From Renibacterium sp. (GTDB lineage Bacteria > Actinomycetota > Actinomycetes > Actinomycetales > Micrococcaceae), in assembly GCA_017419405.1 (NCBI GenBank), contig JAFOLH010000015.1:310001-374000 (forward strand): a stretch of DNA of 64,000 nt, written 5' to 3'. The position numbers and the translations under genes are program-made. Positions 57,185-64,000 of the stretch are shown here, in pieces. The first letter of the stretch is position 1; each line of letters opens with the position of its first letter. Under the pieces are notes generated by a model. That model ran no database searches and was not told the origin of the DNA. It saw only the letters and a program-made list of their open reading frames with translations.

Positions 57185-59532
57185 TGCATCTTGCCCTTCT
57201 TCGGGAGAAGCACCCTGATTGATGTCCCCAATCCATGAACAGGTTCAATGAAGCGAACATCGCCTCGGTAGTCGTCGGTCAAGGCTCTTACGATCGGCAG
57301 TCCCAGGCCCAATCCCTGGCCGAGCGCGTCATCAACAGCCGTCGTTGTACTTTCAAATGGTAAGAACCATCGTTCGGCTTCATTGAGATTGACTGCAGTC
57401 CCATCATTACTCACGATGATTTCGACCGCAGCGCCGAGATCTTGTCCTTCAATCCACAAATTTCCACCCTCAGCGGCATTCTTTACCGCGTTGGTAACGA
57501 GGTTAGAAAGCAGGATTGTTACCTCGGCCGGAAACATGGGTGCTGTACGTAGCTCGGGCGGTACCTCAACGTTCACGGTGACGCCCTTCGACGCAAGCGG
57601 CCTTGCAAGGAACCTGAGAACCGAGTCCACACGCTCACGCACCTTGACTTGCGACCTCCTCCTCCGCGGGTCTGCACTGAGCACATCAGTCAGGTAGGAA
57701 CTTTGGCGCGCAAGAGTATGGGCCAATTCATCCGCGGTACGCAACGTCACCTGAAGCGTGTTTCGTTGGGTCGGGTCGACTACTTTGTTGAGAAGCCCTC
57801 TAAGTAGTTCACGGATCGTCGTTGCAGAAGCCAGCATCCCGTTGATGTCGTGGACAAATGCCCCAAGTTGCAGGCCAACGCCGGCGAGAACCCGAAGCTC
57901 GGGTTGAAGGCTCTGGACTGCTTGAAGCTGAATGCGTGCCGCATTGAATCCCTCCATCAAAGTCCGGGTTGGACTGTCAATTGAGGGGCCAACGACGCTG
58001 TCCGACCCAGCTCCGATCTCTGCCGCAGCCGCCTCTGCCTCCGCCATTTTTCGGTCGTCGTCGTTGGTAGGACCGTGAGGTGCGAGTATCTCGAATGGCG
58101 TTCGGCCTGAAGGATCGAAGACAGGCCTGCGAGCACCTTCCGATGTAGGTGGATCAGGCGTCTTTTCAGTCAGTATCACCCGCGTGATCGCGTTGAGTCG
58201 ATCCCGCTGATTGAAAATGGAACGGCGAACGCGCACTGTCAACCGCACACCGTCCCGGACGATTCGTTGGATGCCTTTGAAGGTCGGTCCAGGGACGAAC
58301 CCCTCGCGGTTTATGAGGCTTTCGAGGTCAGGAGCACCCGAAGCCGTAAGAAAAACTGCCCCAAAGTAGCCACTACTTGGGATGGCATTTAATGCCTCGC
58401 GCTTGTCTACGTCTAAGTCGTCGCTCGCTGACTCGTCCAAATCAATCGAGTAGTAGCGCGCGCCGGACCGATATTCTCGGTCGATCTCAAGCCAATCGTC
58501 GCCATACTCCGCGTAGGGTAGGACCCGGAAGCCTTCCAGATACACTCGAATGCCACTTGTCGACCGGACAAATCCTTTGAGTGGGCCACGCCTGCTACTT
58601 GCACCAGGCATAATGTAGAACCGCGCCTGAAATCGCAGGGCGGGGTCAGCTTCTGCTTCAAATGAATACGGTCGGGCGAGAGGCTCGTTGCGAGCATACG
58701 TCGTTGTTGGTGAGATTCGATAACGGGTTCGTCCTCCAGCAACATCGATCTCAGCACACCATTGGAAGTCCTCCACAGCCTTCGCCCAGAGATCATCTCC
58801 AGAGGCCAAATCACCGGCAAGCTCGAGTTCGAACCCGGGATCGTCGCTTGCCGAGACCCGAACAATCGGTTGTCCAAGAAGTGTTTCACCAGCGATCGAA
58901 AGCGCTTCGGAGTCAGAGCCAAGAAGGAGGGATTGCGGCTGCGCAGAATGCAACTCGTCGATAAACTTGCCAATCTCTCCAGGAGTCCAGGTCCTCTTGA
59001 GCGAGCGCATGGTCAGTACAGTCCCCGGAGCCGTTCCTGGGGTCAAGGAAACATCTGTTACGGCAAGTCCGTGTTTCAGGTCATGCAACGTCTGCTGCTG
59101 GTCGATAGCCTCCCAGTCAATCTGAGCTTCTACCCCCGGGCCGCTGCCTCCAACAACGTTAGAGCCGGGTATGCTCCGAACCTCAAGAATCTTAGCCAGC
59201 TTCTGGCTGGCAAGCCGACCGATGCCCTTCTGCCCCGTGTAGGCACGAAGAAATCTAGGGGACCGACGGTCGCCTTCCTCCTTATCCCGTCCGGCGATCC
59301 TCAGAAATGCAGATCGGAAACGATCCGCCGTCATTCCGTTTCCGTTGTCCTCAACTGTAAGCACTGCCTCCTTAGGATTGGCCAGGTTTTGCGCCTCAAT
59401 GCGGACCACGGTGGCGTCCGCGTCGTAGCCGTTCTTGACGAGTTCAAGAATCGCAGTGCTGTCTCGTCCTACCAGGAGGTCACCGAGCTCACGCAAGAGA
59501 TGGGTGTCGACGGTGAAGCCTTCTGGACTCAT
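57181..59532 (-). CDS. Large protein with two GHKL ATPase domains
   Basis: The 783-aa protein has an Hsp90/MORC-like GHKL ATPase at the N-terminus: N box ILELVKNGYDADA (E30, N34), G1 VEDNGNGM (D62) and G2 GQKGIGRLASQK near residue 100. A second, histidine-kinase-type GHKL ATPase is at the C-terminus: N box LLSNLVTNAVKNAAEGG (674-690), G1 VSNDG, G2 GQGLGLGLPI (738-747). Before it, FVHDINGML around H561 sits where a kinase H-box would be. The layout suggests an ATP-driven clamp linked to a kinase-like signalling half. It overlaps both neighbours by 4 bp. Confidence 0.8.
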   Translation of the reverse strand: MSPEGFTVDTHLLRELGDLLVGRDSTAILELVKNGYDADATVVRIEAQNLANPKEAVLTVEDNGNGMTADRFRSAFLRIAGRDKEEGDRRSPRFLRAYTGQKGIGRLASQKLAKILEVRSIPGSNVVGGSGPGVEAQIDWEAIDQQQTLHDLKHGLAVTDVSLTPGTAPGTVLTMRSLKRTWTPGEIGKFIDELHSAQPQSLLLGSDSEALSIAGETLLGQPIVRVSASDDPGFELELAGDLASGDDLWAKAVEDFQWCAEIDVAGGRTRYRISPTTTYARNEPLARPYSFEAEADPALRFQARFYIMPGASSRRGPLKGFVRSTSGIRVYLEGFRVLPYAEYGDDWLEIDREYRSGARYYSIDLDESASDDLDVDKREALNAIPSSGYFGAVFLTASGAPDLESLINREGFVPGPTFKGIQRIVRDGVRLTVRVRRSIFNQRDRLNAITRVILTEKTPDPPTSEGARRPVFDPSGRTPFEILAPHGPTNDDDRKMAEAEAAAAEIGAGSDSVVGPSIDSPTRTLMEGFNAARIQLQAVQSLQPELRVLAGVGLQLGAFVHDINGMLASATTIRELLRGLLNKVVDPTQRNTLQVTLRTADELAHTLARQSSYLTDVLSADPRRRRSQVKVRERVDSVLRFLARPLASKGVTVNVEVPPELRTAPMFPAEVTILLSNLVTNAVKNAAEGGNLWIEGQDLGAAVEIIVSNDGTAVNLNEAERWFLPFESTTTAVDDALGQGLGLGLPIVRALTDDYRGDVRFIEPVHGLGTSIRVLLPKKGKMQ

Positions 59533-61244
59533 ATCGCTTTCCCTCCGCTAACCAACAGACTGGAAATCTCTCGATTGGCGCCCATCTTCGGTATGCTCGA
59601 AATACCCATTGAAATCATCCCCATGGTCTTAGGGCTCAACCGATACAGGCCATTAGCCTCCACAGATGAACTCGAACGCAACATCGCCTGGCCCTCGGCG
59701 CTACGAAGCCAGCCGAGCAGCTGATCCTTCGTTTCTTGGACGACGTCCGCCGACCAATACAAACCGAATAGGTTATTTGTAATAGCTAACCTGCCCGGGT
59801 TATCCAGCACATGAAACGTCTCACGAGCGAGAGCTGAGATTATGACGTCCGGAGTTTTCAGCTCGGCAGAAAGGTCGAACCAGGTCTTGCGCTGCGAACA
59901 AAGGTAGAGTTCGTGCAACCCGCCACGTTCACCAGCAGCTATCCAGGCCTCGACACTCTCGACCGTTCCACGACAATAGTCACCGAGCACCAATATTTCA
60001 CTTGTTTCGAGCGATGACGCTGTGCCGTTCACGCCTGGACGAAGTCGACGGGCGAGTGGTATACGAAATTCCTGCGGAATACCAAGAGCATCCCATTTCT
60101 CTGGAGTGTTCAAAAAGAAACGATTCGCTCCAGACGCCGTGCCTCGCGTCACACGAGCATATCGAGCGAGAGTGTCACCATCTTCACAGCCGGGTGGAAG
60201 AAGGTGCGTTCGTCCCGGTGCTGGAAAAACTGCTTCTCCCTCTGTGCGACTCACAATCAATCGTTCAGATCCCGACCAATCTGACACCTCGATTCGCTGC
60301 AACGTTGCGGATTCTGGACCGACCTCAACCAAGACAGCATCCACGATTGCCTGATCAAAACGCCAAGAGTCAGCCAACCGCAGAGAAATTCGCCGCCATC
60401 CTGCATCCCGTAGACGTGCCCTCAATCTCTTTCCGTATTCTGCTCGCATCCAACCCGCTGGAATGATCATCGCCAGCGAGTCTTGTGGACGCAGCTTAGC
60501 TAATGTCATGGCGAGGAACAGTGTCGAGAGATTTGCGCGAGCACCAACTAAACCGTCCGCTGAGTCAAGTAGGTCAGCACGGTCAGCACGGTCGAGTAAC
60601 TGCCAACGGGTATAGGGTGGGTTCCCGAGATAGAGCGTTGGCACGGACGGAACGTTCGAATCAAGCCACTGTCGGTAGTCCATCAAGACAAGCTTTACAC
60701 TCCGCTCCAGGAGCTTCGCTATCGCAACTGCCTGAAGCCCAAGCGTAAGCGGGTTGATATCAATCGCTTGAATTGATGCGTTTGGCCACTTGATGCGTGC
60801 GATCTCAGAAAAGATCCCGACGCCCGCCCCCACGTCAACCACTTCTCCGGGAGGATCGTGACGACTAGCAAATCCATCAACGATGGCTTGCGCGTACTCG
60901 CGCGGTGTGAAGAAGGTACCGAGAGGCCTGCGTTTAGCGGGAGTCACAATCGATGCATAGAGGTCGGCCAGGTGAACCACAGCGTCTTCGCCGATCAGAT
61001 GATCGAACGCTGCCCGGACTTCGTCCAGCACCACGATCTCGCCGTCTGGAGTCAAAGCAGCAACTAAGCTTTCGAGTGAATGATCGCTGAGTCGCTCACG
61101 GAGCAGGGCACCAAGGCGCGCCAGCTGCTTCATTTCGGAATCGCTCAGGCCAACAACCGAATTCAACGCTGGCGAGTCGGAGTTCACATCACGAATCCAG
61201 GTGACAACCCGTGAAACTGCCGCGTCAACACCAGCCTTATTCAA
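59529..61244 (-). CDS. N6-adenine DNA methyltransferase
   Basis: The protein has 571 aa from a TTG at 61244 supported by AGGAGGAG just upstream. LGTFFTPREYAQAIVDG precedes SAM motif I, VVDVGAGVGIFSEI (about residues 135-147), and the catalytic motif IV is NPPYTRW at 208-214. The C-terminal half, with SDWSGSERLIVSRTEGE and later segments, resembles the target-recognition part of Eco57I/type IIG-like enzymes. No nuclease motif is visible in it. It should methylate host DNA as the self-marker of a defence system. Nuclease activity must come from another subunit, if at all. Confidence 0.85.
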   Translation of the reverse strand: MNKAGVDAAVSRVVTWIRDVNSDSPALNSVVGLSDSEMKQLARLGALLRERLSDHSLESLVAALTPDGEIVVLDEVRAAFDHLIGEDAVVHLADLYASIVTPAKRRPLGTFFTPREYAQAIVDGFASRHDPPGEVVDVGAGVGIFSEIARIKWPNASIQAIDINPLTLGLQAVAIAKLLERSVKLVLMDYRQWLDSNVPSVPTLYLGNPPYTRWQLLDRADRADLLDSADGLVGARANLSTLFLAMTLAKLRPQDSLAMIIPAGWMRAEYGKRLRARLRDAGWRRISLRLADSWRFDQAIVDAVLVEVGPESATLQRIEVSDWSGSERLIVSRTEGEAVFPAPGRTHLLPPGCEDGDTLARYARVTRGTASGANRFFLNTPEKWDALGIPQEFRIPLARRLRPGVNGTASSLETSEILVLGDYCRGTVESVEAWIAAGERGGLHELYLCSQRKTWFDLSAELKTPDVIISALARETFHVLDNPGRLAITNNLFGLYWSADVVQETKDQLLGWLRSAEGQAMLRSSSSVEANGLYRLSPKTMGMISMGISSIPKMGANREISSLLVSGGKAI

Positions 61245-61297
61245 CTCTCCTCCTCGACCTGTAACCTAACGAATTAGCCCCGATCAAGCACCACATC

Positions 61298-61495
61298 TCA
61301 TGCACCTCTGGCACCGTCTTGTGTGGCTGCTCCACCGCCACGCACCCACTCGTCGACTTCAGACACCTGGAACTTCCACAAGCGGCCGATCTTGTGCGCT
61401 GGCATTCCTTTGTCGGCGATCCAAGCGTAAACGGTGTCTTTTGTAATACCGAGGTGAGCTGCGATGTTATCCGCCGACAGCCACGGTTCGCTCAT
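61298..61495 (-). CDS. Excisionase/AlpA-like HTH protein
   Basis: A 65-aa winged-HTH protein: LSADNIAAHLGITKDTVYAWIADKGMPAHKIGRLWKFQVSEVDEWVRGG. The ATG has GGAGGG about 9 bp upstream. Such proteins act as excisionases or as transcription factors at the head of restriction-modification and other defence operons. It lies 53 bp before the methyltransferase gene. A three-copy 10-bp repeat upstream is its probable operator, so autoregulation of the operon is likely. Confidence 0.88.
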   Translation of the reverse strand: MSEPWLSADNIAAHLGITKDTVYAWIADKGMPAHKIGRLWKFQVSEVDEWVRGGGAATQDGARGA

Positions 61496-61565
61496 GAGCC
61501 AGATCCCTCCGGGCGAGTTTGCGGGACCTACACCCGTTATGGTTTACAAGCATAGCGCAGCGAAA

Positions 61566-61595
61566 CCGGTTTTTGCCGGTTTTTACCGGTTTGCT
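61566..61595. repeat. Three 10-bp iterons upstream of the defence operon
   Basis: CCGGTTTTTG, CCGGTTTTTA and CCGGTTTGCT follow each other directly with a 10-bp period, 71-100 bp upstream of the HTH gene. One copy per helical turn fits side-by-side binding of a small winged-HTH protein. A possible -10 (TATGCT on the reverse strand, about 61548-61553) would place the -35 in the first repeat. Confidence 0.6.
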
Positions 61596-62340
61596 CGTTG
61601 TCTATTCACCAAAACGTGTGCGATCAGAACCTGTCAGCTTCCACACTGCCCCGCGCTTGGCGGAGGTAGCTCAGGAGTGAAGCCTTACATTCGAGGCACA
61701 TCTGCAACATGACCACCAGTACAAGACCTGATGCTTCACCCCGAGGTTCCGACAACTTTACGACATGGATCATAGACTCCATTCCGCCAAGACCATCGCC
61801 CTAAAACCAGAGTCCAGAAAACCCGGGTTAGGCTCTCTTAGCTTAGAAAAGTGGATGGTCTGACGTAGCAAACAAGCAATGCACAAGTATCGCAATATTT
61901 GTGACGAAGTACCGCCACCGGGATGCCCTTAGGTTCAAATAGATTAATCACGTTGGAGATTGGCCGACCCCGAGCTCCGCCGATATTGCACTAGTTCAGC
62001 CGGTTGTCTCGGGAAGAGCCTATCCATCGGTGGAGCACCGCAGGCGGGCAATTGAACTTAGTCCCACCGATCGCATAAAGCTCGACGGCGAGCCTTGCAC
62101 TGGCTAATAGGGCATCACATTTTGCCGATCCGATTTTGCCCGGCATTCGAAGACTAACCGCTTGCCAAGGAAAGGAATCCTTCTATAGCCACCGAATCAT
62201 TTAGGATCAGCATCATCGAGACTCAGATCGACGATCTACGCGACGGACTGCACCGAACGTAGTGGCTCGATGCTGACCCGGTAGACAACTGGTCGAAGCG
62301 ATTGACACTGGTCAATACGTAAGAGCTTTACCGCAGCTGA
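61596..62340. other. Gene-poor stretch with no supported feature
   Basis: About 745 bp of mixed composition with many stop codons in all frames. I see no domain, RNA gene or insertion-sequence end. It separates the defence operon from gene remnants and probably consists of decayed sequence. Confidence 0.5.
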
Positions 62341-62784
62341 GCTGATGATTCCGACTTCGGATTCTCGAAGCGTCGAAACGCTTTCCCGCAATTTCGCGAT
62401 ACCTTCGATAGGCTCGGCATCCACTTCCTACAGGCTTCTGCACGCCTGCTCGCCTGCTCGCCTGCGCCAACCCTATTCCGCATCGTCATCGCCGAGCTGC
62501 CGCGCTTCCCCGAGTTGGGCGAAGCTCACTTCGAGCATAGCAAAATGCCTTATTTCGACTCGGTCCGCCGCTATCTCGACACCGAGAACGCGCCGGGAAC
62601 CACCAAGCTCGACGACACAGAGATGGCTGCGGCCCAATTCCTCGGGATGATCTCCAACTACGTTTCCTGGCCCAGGATGCTGTTCATGAACTGGTCCCCC
62701 GACGACGCATCAATGGCACACGCGGTCGGCGAAGCGGTACTGATGATGGAAGCCAGATATGGCGTGGCGAACAGCGCAGGCTGA
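62341..62784 (+). pseudogene. TetR-family regulator remnant, N-terminus missing
   Basis: The frame opens just after a stop codon at 62338-62340, without a start codon, and reads through FRDTFDRLGIHFLQASARLL, TLFRIVIAELPRFPELGEAHFE, MPYFDSVRRYLDTENAPG and MISNYVSWPRMLFMNW to a stop at 62784. This is the C-terminal ligand domain of AefR/AcrR-type TetR proteins. No HTH is found upstream in any frame. A TTG at 62515 could start only an 89-aa fragment. It is best seen as a truncated gene left by a rearrangement. Confidence 0.65.
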
Positions 62785-62844
62785 AACAGCGGGCGTTCCG
62801 CACGCAAGCACATGGCGAGGCGCTTACGTTAGTAAGACCTCTAA

Positions 62845-63216
62845 ATGACGGACACGGGTGGATTCAAACCGAACGTATGGAGGCGGGTCGAAGGGCTAGA
62901 ATCCGTATGGGAGCGTGCGAAACGAAGCATCGTGACAGAGTCGTCAGCGGCTTCCGAGCCCGGTCCCGGGGTGGTGTTGAATCTAACGAGACGCACCCGA
63001 ACACCACTGACGGACGAGAAAGTAGACGCTGTCCGAATCGCCCGTGCCACCCGTGAAAGTATTATGCCCATCGCCAAACGGTTCGGGATACTCCGGATGA
63101 CAGTGTGGAAAAGGCCACTTGACACACACAAGGCCTGTCCGGTCAGCTTGCCGCCCGCACGGGCGTGCCGATCAGCTATACACGATCACTTACCGAAGGT
63201 TACTTCCAGTCGGTAG
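62845..63216 (+). CDS. Hypothetical ORF with recombinase-like HTH segment
   Basis: A 123-codon frame from an ATG without a clear ribosome site. Only the middle part is meaningful: LTDEKVDAVRIARATRESIMPIAKRFGILRMTVWK resembles the C-terminal HTH of serine resolvases (pattern LTxEqvxxarxxxxxGxsixxIAkxfGvSrxTvyr). The flanks look non-coding. It may be a fragment of a resolvase or of an HTH regulator carried by the island. Low confidence as a functional gene. Confidence 0.35.
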   Translation: MTDTGGFKPNVWRRVEGLESVWERAKRSIVTESSAASEPGPGVVLNLTRRTRTPLTDEKVDAVRIARATRESIMPIAKRFGILRMTVWKRPLDTHKACPVSLPPARACRSAIHDHLPKVTSSR

Positions 63217-63225
63217 TGTACATAC

Positions 63226-64000
63226 ATGGCAAACACCAAGAGTCCCGCAGTTGCCTCCAAGGAACCGGCGAGCGAAATCAACGACACGAGTGGTTCATCC
63301 TCGCGAAAGAAGCGGACTGTCAGGCCGTTCCCTGCCACCTCGTTCAAGGAAGCGTTGTTCCTTGCTCAGGCGATACAGAAGCATGGGGCGGGCCAGCGCA
63401 CTCGGAGGTTGACCCTGTTTGAGGCCCTGGATCGCTCGCCCGATAGCGGCCCAACGCGAAAGCTGATCACCAGCAGTGTTCAGTATGGCATCACAACCGG
63501 CGGGTACTCAGCGGAGTGGCTGGACCTGACTCCCACAGGAAAGATTGCCTCGAATCCAACCGCGCCGGATCGAGCGCGCCTGGAGGCAAGCCTCGATCTT
63601 GCAATCATCAAGGTCTCCTCTTTCAACTCAATTTACGAGAAGTATTCCGGCAGCCGTCTGCCGACCGCTGAGGTCCTTCGCGATGCGGCCCGAGAATCTG
63701 AGGTCGATGAGAGCATTGTTGCGGAATGTGTAGAGACCTTCCTTGCCAATGCTCGTGAACTTGGACTGATCAGAACCATTGGAGGCTCGGAGCATCTTGT
63801 TACCGTCGAGGCCGCCATTGAAGCACTCAAAGATACGGAACCTGAAGAGCTAGTCGCGTCCGGAGCGGACGACACCCAGATCGCACCGACCAGTGAAGCA
63901 CCTCCGGCGTCGAGAACTGCCCGAAAAGGCTCACCTGCCGATGGGCTAGAAGATGTATGTTTCGTCATCTCCCCAATCGGTAATGCAGATTCTGAGGAAA
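63226..64000 (+). CDS. Island protein of unknown function, cut by the window end
   Basis: An open frame from the ATG at 63226 runs to the window end without a stop (258 codons seen). It begins MANTKSPAVASKEPASEIND, then PATSFKEALFLAQAIQKHGAGQRTRRLTLFEALDRSPDSGPTR, a helical segment that looks like a DNA- or partner-binding domain, and SSVQYGITTGGYSAEWLDLTPTG, a winged-helix-like pattern. After a Pro/Ala-rich linker the last residues, DVCFVISPIGNADSEE, match the first strand of TIR/nucleoside-deoxyribosyltransferase-like effector domains. It is probably a further defence gene. Confidence 0.7.
   Translation, partial: MANTKSPAVASKEPASEINDTSGSSSRKKRTVRPFPATSFKEALFLAQAIQKHGAGQRTRRLTLFEALDRSPDSGPTRKLITSSVQYGITTGGYSAEWLDLTPTGKIASNPTAPDRARLEASLDLAIIKVSSFNSIYEKYSGSRLPTAEVLRDAARESEVDESIVAECVETFLANARELGLIRTIGGSEHLVTVEAAIEALKDTEPEELVASGADDTQIAPTSEAPPASRTARKGSPADGLEDVCFVISPIGNADSEE

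Noticed and set aside
59529-61244. Type IIG restriction enzyme (methyltransferase plus nuclease in one chain)
   Set aside because: No PD-ExK-like nuclease region is visible at the N-terminus and the protein is shorter than usual for type IIG.
55435-61495. Naming the operon MADS outright
   Set aside because: The HTH-methyltransferase-ATPase part is reminiscent, but I cannot confirm homology without profile searches, and kinase, specificity and further ATPase genes are not seen.
1-64000. tRNA, rRNA, CRISPR arrays, insertion sequences with transposase
   Set aside because: Looked for on both strands; no cloverleaf, no repeat-spacer array and no transposase domain was found.

Overview
The window is high-G+C DNA with dense, tightly spaced genes, many GTG/TTG starts and frequent ATGA/GTGA stop-start overlaps. 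This fits an actinobacterium, most likely a soil or plant-associated member of the Micrococcales (Arthrobacter-like). That is inferred from protein families and base composition; no rRNA or tRNA gene is present to confirm it.

Region 1 (1-12.4 kb) is amine and beta-alanine catabolism. It holds the end of a PotC-type ABC permease, a cupin, an aldehyde dehydrogenase and an FAD amine oxidase in one coupled operon. On the other strand are an Lrp regulator, a class III aminotransferase and a CoA-acylating semialdehyde dehydrogenase (MmsA type), divergent from a PucR regulator with three evenly spaced palindromes in the shared promoter. A YtcJ-type amidohydrolase, a 50-aa Cys-rich ORF, a CGNR regulator and an SDR follow.

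Region 2 (12.6-27.2 kb) looks like an undescribed biosynthetic cluster under gamma-butyrolactone-type control. A nine-gene leftward operon encodes an MFS exporter, GH3-type amide synthetase, alpha/beta hydrolase, enolase-superfamily epimerase-like enzyme, SDR, YciI protein, PLP aminotransferase, ATP-grasp ligase and FAH-family enzyme. Beside it are an AfsA-type butyrolactone synthase, an ArpA/ScbR-type TetR receptor and an NAD(P)-binding reductase. panD (beta-alanine synthesis) lies at the far end. ARE-like sites (ACCG-N6-CGGT type) precede panD and afsA, and a weaker one precedes the exporter that heads the operon. Together they suggest one regulon.

Region 3 (27.8-44.8 kb) appears to be a near-complete indole-3-acetic acid (auxin) catabolic island. 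It has iacA-B-C-D-E-F in order, with iacG and iacH on the opposite strand between a FixL/FixJ-like sensor kinase and response regulator. The beta-ketoadipate pathway follows: pcaF-pcaI-pcaJ, an aldehyde dehydrogenase, then catB-catA-catC-pcaD. This would take auxin through catechol to succinyl-CoA and acetyl-CoA.

Region 4 (44.7-55.0 kb) is ordinary accessory metabolism: an XRE (MmyB-like)/SDR pair, PadR plus ABC1 kinase, an acyl-CoA dehydrogenase, and regulator-enzyme pairs (HxlR/aldo-keto reductase, TetR/quinone oxidoreductase with a perfect 22-bp operator palindrome).

Region 5 (55.4-64.0 kb) has visibly lower G+C and looks like a genomic/defence island. A leftward operon encodes an excisionase-like HTH protein, an N6-adenine DNA methyltransferase, a protein with two GHKL ATPase domains, a degenerate receiver-like protein and a PIN-like protein. 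A stretch of gene remnants follows, then a gene cut by the window end whose last residues resemble the start of an effector-like Rossmann domain.
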